Source of the DNA: Bdellovibrionales bacterium
GTDB lineage: Bacteria > Bdellovibrionota > UBA1018 > CAIMNF01
Assembly: GCA_947372355.1 (NCBI GenBank)
Contig: CANBTI010000010.1
Coordinates: forward strand, 1 to 59,025
Reading direction: 5' to 3'
DNA length: 59,025 nucleotides
Made by a program: the position numbers and the translations under genes. Shown here piece by piece: positions 26,925 to 35,968 of the stretch; positions within the stretch are counted from its first letter, which is position 1; each line of letters opens with the position of its first letter. Under the pieces are notes generated by a model. That model worked only from the letters and a program-made list of their open reading frames with translations, was not told the origin of the DNA and made no database searches.

Positions 26925-27841
26925 AATGTTGAACTCTCTGCCACTGCTTTTCTACCAGGACGTTGCACTACTCCCACCATCACTCCAGTAAAAATACAGA
27001 GTACAGCAATCAAGGTTCGCACGGAAGGCAATTCATGTTGAATCACCCAAGCATACAATACAGCGATTACAGGCTGCATATAGATAAAAACAGCTACCGA
27101 TGAGGGACTCACTCTTTTTAAGGTCCAGGAATTTAAAAAGTAAGTGAGCATGGTGGCACCAATAATGTTGTAACCCATTGCCCATCCCAATCTTGAATCA
27201 ATATGAGTAGAAAGTAAGAGATGAAAATCACCCATACAAAATAGGCCAATCACCAGCGAGCCAAAAAGGAACATCCAAGCGGTAACCCAAAAGGCAGAAT
27301 TCACTCTCAAAAAATCTCTACTGATGTTGAAGAAGATGGCGAGGGAAACGCAATTCAAAATCATGAATAGATCTCCCTTGAACGTTGCCATAGAAGTAGA
27401 AAAATCTTCAATTTTTCGCAACACCAATACTCCGAGTACGGCGATTAGAAAACCGAATGCACGATTGAGGGTGAATTTTTCTTTCTTTAAAAGGATCGCA
27501 ATCATGAGTGTGAAAATTGGAATCAAAGTATTCAACACAGCACCATTGGTAGAAGTCGTATTATGGAGACCAATCATAAAAAAAGTTTGGCAAAGTACGA
27601 TTCCAAAAAATCCAAAAATAAATGTTTTTTGTAAGAATCGAACGTCCATTTTTCGATCTGCTTTTGGAACAATGATGAAGGCAGCAATAAACATCAATAC
27701 TGCAGCAATTGCCATTCTTACTGCCGACCAAAGTACCGGAGGAACTTGTTCTAAAATGATTTTAGATGCCGGAAAATTAAGCCCAAACAAAAGTTGGACC
27801 AACAAAAGGGCTAAGTAAGGAACCACAGATTTTTCCATCAT
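26921..27841 (-). CDS. EamA/DMT-family transporter
   Basis: A 306-residue protein with ten hydrophobic helices in two EamA repeats (LLVQLLFGLNFPASKIIL at the N-terminus; SPSSVAVFIYMQPVIAVLYA in the second repeat). It belongs to the drug/metabolite transporter superfamily, which exports or imports metabolites across the inner membrane. Substrate unknown. It is the first gene of a two-gene unit with the RDD protein. Confidence 0.85.
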   Translation of the reverse strand: MMEKSVVPYLALLLVQLLFGLNFPASKIILEQVPPVLWSAVRMAIAAVLMFIAAFIIVPKADRKMDVRFLQKTFIFGFFGIVLCQTFFMIGLHNTTSTNGAVLNTLIPIFTLMIAILLKKEKFTLNRAFGFLIAVLGVLVLRKIEDFSTSMATFKGDLFMILNCVSLAIFFNISRDFLRVNSAFWVTAWMFLFGSLVIGLFCMGDFHLLLSTHIDSRLGWAMGYNIIGATMLTYFLNSWTLKRVSPSSVAVFIYMQPVIAVLYAWVIQHELPSVRTLIAVLCIFTGVMVGVVQRPGRKAVAESSTL

Positions 27842-27907
27842 TTCAAAAGTTTAGCGCATTCCTACGCTTGAAATAAAGTGTAGGATTATTGATGCTCAAT
27901 CAAACTA

Positions 27908-28046
27908 TTGACAAAACGTCAATTTATTGCTATTTTCCGCTTAATTCATAAATTGATGATTTCTCCCCCAATCCCGAAATTTTCATTTGTGAAGAATTAA
28001 AAGGGTTCGTCTGAAGCTTAGGCTCTGGTCGAACCCTTTTGTTTTA
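27908..28046 (+). ncRNA. Candidate small RNA gene with promoter and intrinsic terminator
   Basis: A consensus -35 TTGACA (27908-27913) and TATTTT (27931-27936) are 17 bases apart. About 60 bases after the expected start (near 27943), AAAAGGGTTCG (27999-28009) pairs perfectly over 11 bp with CGAACCCTTTT (28030-28040), followed by GTTTTA. The loop holds a smaller AGC-TTAG-GCT hairpin. No gene lies between promoter and terminator, and no convincing protein starts here. The transcript would be about 100 bases. It could instead be an attenuating leader of the HDOD operon that starts at 28110. Confidence 0.55.
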
Positions 28047-28109
28047 TGGAAACCGTCAGGATTCATCAATTTTTAAAGTTTCGGGGTGTGTCTGTCGATA
28101 CGCACTTAG

Positions 28110-28925
28110 ATGCTGAAGATCGAAAACCTACCAGTACTTCCTCAAGTGGCCATGCGAATCACCGAACGCATGCAGTCTCCTACGGCTACGATTGAAGAAG
28201 TCTCTTCACTCATTAAAACGGATATCGGCCTCACTTCAAAAATTCTAAGACTAGCAAACTCCTCTTACTACTCCATTCCCGGAGGTGTAACCGACGTACA
28301 CAAAGCCTTGCAATACTTAGGTTTCAATACGGTTGCCCAATTGGTTCTCACCTCTTCCGTATTTGGATCTTTTAAAACTCAAGGAAGCCGCGAATTCCCT
28401 CTTAAATCATTTTGGACCCACTCCTTTGCAGTGGGATTATTTTCCGAAATCACCGCAAGAAGCCTCCAACATAAAAACCCCAGCGATTCATTCGTGGGTG
28501 GACTCATGCATGACATGGGCAAATTGATTTTAATGGAACTCATGCCCGATCAACTTTCAAAAATTGTGAAAACGGCTCAAGAGAATCATTCCAGTTTCAT
28601 TGATGCGGAAAAAACTCTCCAACTCACCAATCATGCTGAACTCGGAGTAGAGCTCGCCAAACACTGGCATTTGCCTGCTAACGTGACTTCATCGATCGAA
28701 TTTCATCACCAACTGGATCATCCCGAAGCCTCAATTGTGGCTTGGGCTAATCTCTGGGTGAACACGCAAAAGATTGGTCACTCTGGAAATAGCGGTGAAT
28801 ATCCGGAAGATTTGGAACCTGGCTTTGCTACGAAGATCGGAATTTCGGCAGCTCAACGTGGAAAAATCATCGAACATTTTAATAAGGAATTTGAAAAAGC
28901 AGGAGCGATTCTCAGTGGCAGTTAA
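28110..28925 (+). CDS. HDOD domain signalling protein
   Basis: A 271-residue protein consisting almost wholly of one HDOD domain: NLPVLPQVAMRITERMQSP, ILRLANSSYYSIPGGVTDVH, then a GGLMHDMGKLILMELMP segment close to a metal-dependent HD motif and LAKHWHLPANVTSSIEFHH. HDOD proteins act as signalling scaffolds. The ATG at 28110 directly follows an in-frame stop and has no clear ribosome binding site. The next gene begins inside its 3' end, so it is part of a three-gene signalling operon. Confidence 0.85.
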   Translation: MLKIENLPVLPQVAMRITERMQSPTATIEEVSSLIKTDIGLTSKILRLANSSYYSIPGGVTDVHKALQYLGFNTVAQLVLTSSVFGSFKTQGSREFPLKSFWTHSFAVGLFSEITARSLQHKNPSDSFVGGLMHDMGKLILMELMPDQLSKIVKTAQENHSSFIDAEKTLQLTNHAELGVELAKHWHLPANVTSSIEFHHQLDHPEASIVAWANLWVNTQKIGHSGNSGEYPEDLEPGFATKIGISAAQRGKIIEHFNKEFEKAGAILSGS

Positions 28926-30066
28926 AAAACTAAAACTACAATCACAGCCGCTTCTCATCCCTGATGGATTACATGATCTTCCAACGGCGGTTATGCTTTA
29001 TCAAAAATCAACCGGGGAAATATGGGCCAATTCTTATTTTGAAAGCTCTTTCGGACCAGTATCCCCTACCCGATTTGAAGTTCAAAAAAACCTACACTTG
29101 ATTCATGAACGCCCTCTTCAAAATTCAGTTTTATCCTTGATCGGAAGACACGAAGGCTATGTTCTTCAAAACAATAAAAATGTAAAAGTACCTGTCAGCA
29201 TCAAAATCACTCAGTACGGTGAAGCAAACCAAGAAACCTTTTTGGTGATGGTAGAAGATGTGACCGAGAAACTGGCTCTTGAAAAAGAAGTGATTCAAAA
29301 CCACATCGAACTTCAAAAAGCATTCGAGCAACAAAAAAATACTCAAAAAGCCTTACTTCAAACTTCTAAACTTGCCTCTTTGGGAGAAATGGCGAGTGGG
29401 ATTGCTCATGAACTCAATCAGCCCTTGCAAGCAATTTTAGGGTTTAGCCAGGAACTAGATCATTCAGAAAAACTTTCACCGCAAAGTAAACAGTTTATGG
29501 AAGAAATTGTAAATGCTTCTCGCCACATGGCGGGGATCATTAAAAACTTTCGCTTATTTGTTCGTAATTCAAATGAAGAGTTATCCGAAACGTCGATCCA
29601 GCATGTGATCGAAGAGTCCGTCACCCTTTCAAAACATTCACTCATGCAAAAAAATATTGATGTCTTTACCCATTTTGCCTCTGATCTACCACTCATCGAA
29701 GCCAATCCAACTGAATTCAAACAAGTGATCATCAACATGATCGGTAATTCCCGCGATGCGATTGAACAAGCGGGAACGGCACGCGGTAAGATCGAGATCA
29801 CTGCAGAACATAAAAAGAATACTATCGAATTAAAAATCCGAGATAACGGCTGCGGCATGGATGAAAATACTCGCCAGAAAATCTTTGATCCTTTTTTCAC
29901 CACTAAAGAAGTGGGAAAAGGCACTGGTCTGGGAATGAGCATCAGTTACAGCATTCTTAAAAAAATGAACGCAGAAATTTCAATTCAAAGTGAAGTCGGT
30001 AAAGGTACCGAATTCACAATCACCCTACCCATTTTAAATTCAAACGCTAAAGGAGCAAAACTATGA
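28915..30066 (+). CDS. Cytosolic sensor histidine kinase of the HDOD operon
   Basis: A 383-residue kinase without membrane segments. Residues 15-115 look like a PAS-type sensor ([20 protein letters not shown]), then a coiled coil, the H-box [17 protein letters not shown], the N-box [11 protein letters not shown]1 DNGCGMDEN and G2 GTGLGMSIS. The start is taken as GTG 28915, nine bases after AGGAG, overlapping the HDOD stop by 11 bases; an in-frame ATG at 28774 would overlap the HDOD gene by 152 bases. It ends in an ATGA overlap with the response regulator, its evident partner. Confidence 0.88.
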   Translation: MAVKKLKLQSQPLLIPDGLHDLPTAVMLYQKSTGEIWANSYFESSFGPVSPTRFEVQKNLHLIHERPLQNSVLSLIGRHEGYVLQNNKNVKVPVSIKITQYGEANQETFLVMVEDVTEKLALEKEVIQNHIELQKAFEQQKNTQKALLQTSKLASLGEMASGIAHELNQPLQAILGFSQELDHSEKLSPQSKQFMEEIVNASRHMAGIIKNFRLFVRNSNEELSETSIQHVIEESVTLSKHSLMQKNIDVFTHFASDLPLIEANPTEFKQVIINMIGNSRDAIEQAGTARGKIEITAEHKKNTIELKIRDNGCGMDENTRQKIFDPFFTTKEVGKGTGLGMSISYSILKKMNAEISIQSEVGKGTEFTITLPILNSNAKGAKL

Positions 30067-31610
30067 GCAACAAACAAACCATTCTAATCGTGGATGATGA
30101 GCAAAGCATTAGAAAATTATTAACGGCACGATTTGAAAGAGAAGATTTTCAGGTGTTTGCTGCAGAGAATGCGGAAGATGCTCTAGTGCAATTAAAAACA
30201 CGGCCTGAAATCTCGGTAGTCGTAACCGATATCAAGATGCCTGGTAAAAGCGGCATCGAACTTTTAAAGGAAATTAAATCCCAAAGCAACTCACCTAAAG
30301 TGATTGTCATGACTGGTAACGGAGAAAAATCCACTGCCATCGAAGCACTCCGCTTGGGAGCATCCGAGTACATTGAAAAACCATTTGAAATGGAAGAAAT
30401 GACCCACTCGGTGAAAAGAACATTTAATGAGTATCGCTTGGAAAGTGAAAACAAAGATTTCGTTTCTCGCCTAGAAGCACGCGTTGCACGCGTGGAAGGT
30501 AAAACGGAAGATCAATATTGGTTTGTTTCAAAAGCAAAATCCATGGAGCCGGTGAATGAATGGTTAAAAGTTCTTCAGCGTGAATCCATGCGTTCACTCA
30601 ATCAAGCCAATGTGGAAGAGCCTTCTACATTGATTGTGGGTGAGAGCGGAACTGGTAAAGAAGGGATTGCACGCATGATCCATGCTAGCTCTAAGCGTGC
30701 TAAAGGCCCTTGGATTGCTGTGAATTGCGCCAATTTTAATGAACAATTATTAGAGAGCGAACTATTCGGACACGAAAAAGGTTCATTCACGGGTGCCAAC
30801 ACTCAAAAACGTGGTCTTTTTGAATTAGCAAAAGGTGGAACTCTATTTTTAGATGAGCTTGCTGAAATGGACATTAAACTTCAGGCAAAAATATTGAGAG
30901 TTCTTCAGGAAAAAACTTTCAGACGTGTGGGTGGAACTGAAGATTTACAAGCCGACATTCGTTTTGTTGCGGCAACCAATCAAAATCTGAGTGAAACCAT
31001 TTCTCAAGGTAAATTTCGTGAAGATCTTTATCACCGAATTGCAAGAGTGGTGATTGAAATTCCAGCACTCCGATCTCGCACGGAAGATATCGTTGCGATG
31101 GCTGAACAATTCTTTGAGCGAGCATTTCACAATCGTGGAAAAACTTACGAAGGATTAACTACCGAGGCAAAAAACTTGATGCAAAGTTACGTATGGCCAG
31201 GAAACGTTCGTGAATTACTCAATGTAGTGGAACGCACTTCTCTACTTTGGAGTAAAACAGGTAAGATCAATGCTGAGGATATTTCGATTCCTCAATCTAA
31301 CACCAATCACACTCCTCCCACGCCTCCTAAAAAACGCTCTGAGTTCAATGAAGGATATCGTCCGGGGATTTCTATGAATATTTCCAAAGAAAGTTCTACT
31401 CCTCAAACGTTTACCAATCTTAAAAAGAAATGGTCTGATGAGTTTGAAAAAGAGTATTTGGAAAATTTATTGGCTCGCATGCAAGGGAACGTCACTTCCG
31501 CTGCTAAAGAATCGGGCATTGATCGCAGTAACTTTCTGCGATTATTGCGTCGTCATCACATCAATGCTCAAAGCTACCGTGAAGTGAAGGACTGGAAACA
31601 AGCAGCTTAG
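30063..31610 (+). CDS. NtrC-family sigma-54-dependent response regulator
   Basis: A 515-residue regulator: an N-terminal receiver with phospho-acceptor aspartate in VVTDIKMPGKSG (about residue 57), a central AAA+ domain (Walker A GESGTGKEGIARMIH, sigma-54 loop GSFTGA instead of the commoner GAFTGA, Walker B GGTLFLDELAEMD), and a C-terminal Fis-type HTH (GNVTSAAKESGIDRSNFLRL). It activates RpoN promoters when phosphorylated, presumably by the kinase encoded just before. AAGGAG precedes the ATG. Confidence 0.93.
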   Translation: MSNKQTILIVDDEQSIRKLLTARFEREDFQVFAAENAEDALVQLKTRPEISVVVTDIKMPGKSGIELLKEIKSQSNSPKVIVMTGNGEKSTAIEALRLGASEYIEKPFEMEEMTHSVKRTFNEYRLESENKDFVSRLEARVARVEGKTEDQYWFVSKAKSMEPVNEWLKVLQRESMRSLNQANVEEPSTLIVGESGTGKEGIARMIHASSKRAKGPWIAVNCANFNEQLLESELFGHEKGSFTGANTQKRGLFELAKGGTLFLDELAEMDIKLQAKILRVLQEKTFRRVGGTEDLQADIRFVAATNQNLSETISQGKFREDLYHRIARVVIEIPALRSRTEDIVAMAEQFFERAFHNRGKTYEGLTTEAKNLMQSYVWPGNVRELLNVVERTSLLWSKTGKINAEDISIPQSNTNHTPPTPPKKRSEFNEGYRPGISMNISKESSTPQTFTNLKKKWSDEFEKEYLENLLARMQGNVTSAAKESGIDRSNFLRLLRRHHINAQSYREVKDWKQAA

Positions 31611-31756
31611 TATTTGTTATTACTAAGATTTTTAGACTCAACGAAATTAGTTTAAATATCAATTGACGCTTAGCGTTAGTGCTGTTACTCACTCTTCATA
31701 CAAATCTTGATTAACATTCATCCCAGAAAGTTACAGGGGGGTACGCTAGTACCAAT

Positions 31757-31799
31757 AAAGCGCGAGACAGCCAAGACGGTGATTCTCGCGCTTTTTTTA
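31757..31799 (+). terminator. Rho-independent terminator, possibly ending a small RNA
   Basis: AAAGCGCGAGA and TCTCGCGCTTT pair perfectly over 11 bp around a 16-base loop, followed by more T. It closes the HDOD-kinase-regulator operon 150 bases after its last gene. A second hairpin GGTAC-GCTA-GTACC precedes it at 31739-31752. Confidence 0.85.
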
Positions 31800-33062
31800 T
31801 TTGATGCGCACAAATGAGGCCATAAAAAATCCATCAGTATCGTAGGGCCCGATGAAACCGTAAGATTTCAATTCAAAGTGAGGGAGATTTTGTTTGATCC
31901 ATTCTACTTGATCAAGCGTTTCTTTCTTCGCGAAAGTACAAACTCCATAAATCATTTCTCCACCGACCTTAGTGAGAGGAGCATAATCCATCACCACTTT
32001 TTGCTGGAGTTCATCCATGGATAAATGATCAACCGATTGTGAATGAGGTTTACGATTCCATTTACTATCAGGATTTCGGCGTAAAACTCCATGCCCACCG
32101 CAAGGACTATCAATCAACACTCGATCAGCTGATGCATGAAATTCTTTTAATTGCTCTGCTCTACCAGCAATGGAAGGCTTTATCAGCACTCCTTGTACAT
32201 TTCGATCCGGAGAACGCTCAGAACGCTTGCGCAGACTAAGAATCTTTTTCTCGTAAACATCATAAGCAAATACTCTACCCTGCCCGCGCATGAGATCAGC
32301 CATAGCAAGTGCTTTACCACCTGCTCCTGAGCAAGCATCAATCACAGTTCGTGGTGCAATATTTTGCAGTGCTGCTTTATCAAAAAAAACCATATCCGCT
32401 TTTGGACCAACTGATGGTAACGGAGAAAGCACTGATTTCATCAGATCACTTTCCAGTGCATAAATACTCATCACTTGTGAGCCTTCATCTTGAACTTCAA
32501 ACCAACCCTGTTCAAAAAGATCGGTTTTTTGAAGTTTTGCAAAGCCTTTGAATACACGAGCTAAAATAGAGTATTTTCCTAAACGGAATTTAGGTAGTTC
32601 TTCCATGGCAGAAAAAGTAGTTTTCAACTTCTCTTCATTCTCACGAGCCACACGATGCAATCGAATGGTAGTGAGAGGATCTTGAGATAAAAACATGCAC
32701 ATTTTTTTGGTGATCTCATCACCCCAATCGGCACGCCACTCATTTACGAGGGCTGTAGGAAAATCAATCTCGGAACCTTGATTGGGGAAATCTCCACCGG
32801 ACTCCCATATTTTTTTTAATAACTCATGAATGGCTGCACTCTTTTTTAATTTAATAAAATTAAGCGACCAAAACTCTTCCGGGTTTTCTGCAATTTTAAT
32901 TTTAAAGTGATCTGCAAGAGTCAAAGGACGACGTAAAAACGCACCTAAATAAACCGCTACTTTTGCTCGCTGGAGTGGATGCACTCTGGATAATAAGGTA
33001 TCAAAATGAGTTTGTGTTTCACAAATCTCAGCAAACACTTCGCTTAAAATTGCACTTTTCAT
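31797..33062 (-). CDS. RsmB/NOP2-family RNA m5C methyltransferase
   Basis: A 421-residue methyltransferase. Motif I is DACSGAGGKALAMADL, motif IV DSPCGGHGVLRRNPDSKW with one catalytic cysteine, and motif VI GVCTFAKKET with the second. These fit the two-cysteine mechanism of RNA 5-methylcytosine enzymes. The N-terminal 230 residues are poorly conserved and lack an obvious NusB domain. A canonical RsmB is encoded at 50547-51773, so this is a divergent paralog with an unknown RNA target. It overlaps pyk by 4 bases. Confidence 0.8.
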   Translation of the reverse strand: MKSAILSEVFAEICETQTHFDTLLSRVHPLQRAKVAVYLGAFLRRPLTLADHFKIKIAENPEEFWSLNFIKLKKSAAIHELLKKIWESGGDFPNQGSEIDFPTALVNEWRADWGDEITKKMCMFLSQDPLTTIRLHRVARENEEKLKTTFSAMEELPKFRLGKYSILARVFKGFAKLQKTDLFEQGWFEVQDEGSQVMSIYALESDLMKSVLSPLPSVGPKADMVFFDKAALQNIAPRTVIDACSGAGGKALAMADLMRGQGRVFAYDVYEKKILSLRKRSERSPDRNVQGVLIKPSIAGRAEQLKEFHASADRVLIDSPCGGHGVLRRNPDSKWNRKPHSQSVDHLSMDELQQKVVMDYAPLTKVGGEMIYGVCTFAKKETLDQVEWIKQNLPHFELKSYGFIGPYDTDGFFMASFVRIK

Positions 33063-34522
33063 GATTTGATTTTAATCTCGTGAACTTTAATCATGTTGGT
33101 GGTTCCACGTCTGAGAGTTGGAACACCCGCTGTGACCACAATCGTATCACCATCTTGCGCGCGATGATTATCCACTAATACTTTGCTCACCATCCCGAAC
33201 AAATCATCGGTAGCTACGATATCTGGAATCAACACTCCATCCACACCCCAAACAAATGCTAATTTTCTAAGGGATGCTGGATTATCCATGATCGCCACAA
33301 TTGGATTTTGTGGACGATACTTCGCCAATGATCTTGCCGCTGTTCCAGAGTGAGTTAAACAGGCAATCGCTGCTGCTCCCACGTGGGCAGCAATTTTTGA
33401 AGCGCTATACTCAATTGAATCCACTACCGATCCATGAATCGGAGTGAGCGGACGATGCACAGAATAGTTTTCTGCTTCGCTTTCGGCTTCCAAAATAATC
33501 TTCACCATGGTTTCAACAGAAATCACGGGATAATCTCCAGATGCTGATTCCGCTGATAACATCACGGCATCAGTTCCATCAAACACGGCATTCGCCACAT
33601 CAGATGCTTCAGCGCGTGTTGGTGTTGGACAAGAAATCATGCTCTCTAACATTTGAGTTGCAGTGATCACTGGAACGCCCAATTCATTAGACATTCGGAT
33701 TAACATTTTTTGAATCACTGGAACCTTTTGAGCTCCCAATTCAACAGCCATATCTCCGCGAGCAATTAAAATACTGTCGGTCACTTCTAAAATTCCTTCA
33801 GGAGCATAAACTGCTTCTTCTCGTTCAATTTTAGAAACAATCAAGGGTTGATGATTGCTTGTTTTACGAATTAAATCTTTAACGAAGGTAATATCTTTCG
33901 GTGTTCGAACAAACGAGAGTGCCACTGCATCTACGCCCAATTCCAAACCTAATTTCAAATCTAAAAGATCTTTATCCGTACAGCCTGGCAATGAAAGTGG
34001 AGATCCAGGAAGATTCATCCCTTTATTGGAAGTGAGTTTTCCGCCTACAGAAATGGTGATCACAATTTCGGGTGCGTGCACTTCTTTCACTTCACTGGAA
34101 ACTTTTCCATCATCAAATAAAACGCGAGAACCTTTTTTAAGATCTCGAGAAAGTGGCGCTGCAATTTCAGCTGAAATCGGCATCGGAATTCTTCCCACCG
34201 TTGAAGATCGAGGGGTAGTTCCTTCAGGGTAAAGTAGGACTTCATCCCCTGCTTTTAACATCACCCCTTCAGGTGGTAACTTTCCTAATCTGAGTTTTGG
34301 ACCTTGAAGATCTTGCAAAATCGCGATGTGCTTTCCACATCTAGCGGATGCTTCTCTTACAGCCTTAAACAGGGCGCGATGAACATCATGAGTTCCGTGA
34401 CTAAAATTAAGACGCGCCGTATCGAGACCTGCTCGGATGAGCGCCTCAATTTTTTCTGGAGTGTTACTCGCGGGGCCTAATGTTCCAACAATTTTAACTT
34501 TTCGCTTGGGTGATACGTGCAT
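33059..34522 (-). CDS. pyk: Pyruvate kinase
   Basis: A 487-residue glycolytic enzyme converting phosphoenolpyruvate and ADP to pyruvate and ATP. It opens with VKIVGTLGPASNTPEKIEAL and RLNFSHGTHD. The active-site signature IVSKIEREEAV and the ITATQMLESMI / PTRAEASDVANAVFDGTDAV block are intact, followed by the allosteric C-terminal domain. The start is ATG 34522, whose first 29 bases overlap the end of the coiled-coil gene; it overlaps the next methyltransferase by 4 bases. Confidence 0.95.
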   Translation of the reverse strand: MHVSPKRKVKIVGTLGPASNTPEKIEALIRAGLDTARLNFSHGTHDVHRALFKAVREASARCGKHIAILQDLQGPKLRLGKLPPEGVMLKAGDEVLLYPEGTTPRSSTVGRIPMPISAEIAAPLSRDLKKGSRVLFDDGKVSSEVKEVHAPEIVITISVGGKLTSNKGMNLPGSPLSLPGCTDKDLLDLKLGLELGVDAVALSFVRTPKDITFVKDLIRKTSNHQPLIVSKIEREEAVYAPEGILEVTDSILIARGDMAVELGAQKVPVIQKMLIRMSNELGVPVITATQMLESMISCPTPTRAEASDVANAVFDGTDAVMLSAESASGDYPVISVETMVKIILEAESEAENYSVHRPLTPIHGSVVDSIEYSASKIAAHVGAAAIACLTHSGTAARSLAKYRPQNPIVAIMDNPASLRKLAFVWGVDGVLIPDIVATDDLFGMVSKVLVDNHRAQDGDTIVVTAGVPTLRRGTTNMIKVHEIKIKS

Positions 34523-35906
34523 TTGTACGTTTTAGCTTATCAAGTTCTTCTTCATAATGCTCGGTTAAAAGACGATCGTGTTCCTTAAACATGCTATCTT
34601 GGGTCTTTAATTGGGCTTCATAAGCCCTAACCCGATCATCTAATGTTCTTTTAGAGACCCTTTGTTGTTCTTGGAGCTTCTTGTCAAACTCGAACTTGGT
34701 TTGTTCCGTCTCTTTATCGTGCAGATCTTTTTGATCTAATATTTTCTTCTCATATTCACGGCGAGTATCGGTGAGTTTATAATTAAAATTTCGTTCAGCA
34801 TCTCTTTGCTTAGATTCTAATTCGTCCTTGTCCTTAAACCGTTCATCCATGAGTGTCGCGCGCTGATCTTTGATCTGCTCTTGGTTTCTTTGCTCCTGAA
34901 GACTCAACTCAGCCGCATGCTTTTGATAGGTTCTTTGAGTAAAGTCAACATGGCGATCTTCCAAGTTTTTTTGAGTGAGTTCAGAACTTGCTTCTAAATC
35001 TTGATATCCACGCACTAGAACTTGTTTTTCTGCCTTGTGGTGTTCATGTAAGCTTTTACTCAAATCATTATATTTTTCGGCATAACCATCTCGAACTTTT
35101 TGTTGGTAATTAATATTTTGATCTTTTAATGCAGTCGTATTAACCGCATCCACTCTTTTTTCTTCATTCAATTCATCATTAAACTTTTTCTGATATGTTC
35201 CTTCAATTTTATTCTTCACTTGAAGGGAAACTTTGTCGGGATCATCAGTGCTTTTTAATTCAGCAATTTCCTTTTTCATTTCCTCTAATTTTTGTTTGGT
35301 ATTTTTATCATTTTCTTTGATGAATCCTTCATAATTTTCAGTTCTTTTATTTAAGGCTTCTTCAGTTGATCTTTGATTCTGATGCACAAGCTGTTCTGAG
35401 CTTTTGAGATGATTGATTTTTTCTTGGGCCAATTGAGCTTCAATATATTTAATTTCGCTCTCTGTCTGTTGCCTTTGATCATCTGATATTTTCAAGAATT
35501 CACTTTTTTGAGCACTCACCTGAGATTCAGTTCTTTGATTGGCATCAGAACGAACCGAATCTATTTTTAATTCGTATGCTTTATCTTGATTTTGTCTGTT
35601 GGAAACTTCCTTATCTAAGGCAGCTCCATAAGCACTCGTAATTCTTTCTCGATCATGAATATTCTCACGTTCCATACCCGCAAGTCGGCCCTGAGCATTG
35701 TATGATTCATCTTTTACTCTTCGAACCTGCTCGGTTGCTTCATTTCTGAGATCTTTTAATCTGTTTTGATAATCTTCTTTAGCTTCGGTGAGCGCTTTTT
35801 CTTCTTCGCTCTTGGCTTTAGTTAACGCGCGTTCATGCTTATCCTGAACACTTGCCCATTCTGCATCATACGAATCATTTGATCTGGTTGAACTGACTGA
35901 AGCCAT
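34494..35906 (-). CDS. Long coiled-coil protein
   Basis: A 470-residue protein almost wholly of charged heptads (for example EEEKALTEAKEDYQNRLKDL and DKKLQEQQRVSKRTLDDRV), without signal peptide or membrane segment. It is rich in K, E, Q and D and has hardly any glycine or proline. A cytoskeletal or scaffold role is possible; intermediate-filament-like coiled-coil proteins are known in Bdellovibrio, but I cannot equate this one with them. The gene overlaps pyk by 29 bases and follows mpl on the same strand. Confidence 0.75.
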   Translation of the reverse strand: MASVSSTRSNDSYDAEWASVQDKHERALTKAKSEEEKALTEAKEDYQNRLKDLRNEATEQVRRVKDESYNAQGRLAGMERENIHDRERITSAYGAALDKEVSNRQNQDKAYELKIDSVRSDANQRTESQVSAQKSEFLKISDDQRQQTESEIKYIEAQLAQEKINHLKSSEQLVHQNQRSTEEALNKRTENYEGFIKENDKNTKQKLEEMKKEIAELKSTDDPDKVSLQVKNKIEGTYQKKFNDELNEEKRVDAVNTTALKDQNINYQQKVRDGYAEKYNDLSKSLHEHHKAEKQVLVRGYQDLEASSELTQKNLEDRHVDFTQRTYQKHAAELSLQEQRNQEQIKDQRATLMDERFKDKDELESKQRDAERNFNYKLTDTRREYEKKILDQKDLHDKETEQTKFEFDKKLQEQQRVSKRTLDDRVRAYEAQLKTQDSMFKEHDRLLTEHYEEELDKLKRTNARITQAKS

Positions 35907-35968
35907 CACTCATAGAATAATATAAAAACTCTATTGAAAAAATCGGCAAAAATTACCTAATTTATTTT

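Noticed and set aside
27324-27818. Open frame of 164 codons on the plus strand
   Set aside because: It lies wholly antisense to the EamA transporter, with a basic low-complexity translation and no family pattern.
28774-28914. Upstream ATG for the histidine kinase
   Set aside because: It would overlap the HDOD gene by 152 bases; GTG 28915 has AGGAG at the right distance.
29460-29942. Open frame of 160 codons on the minus strand
   Set aside because: Antisense to the H-box and ATPase domain of the histidine kinase; the kinase motifs show the plus strand is coding.
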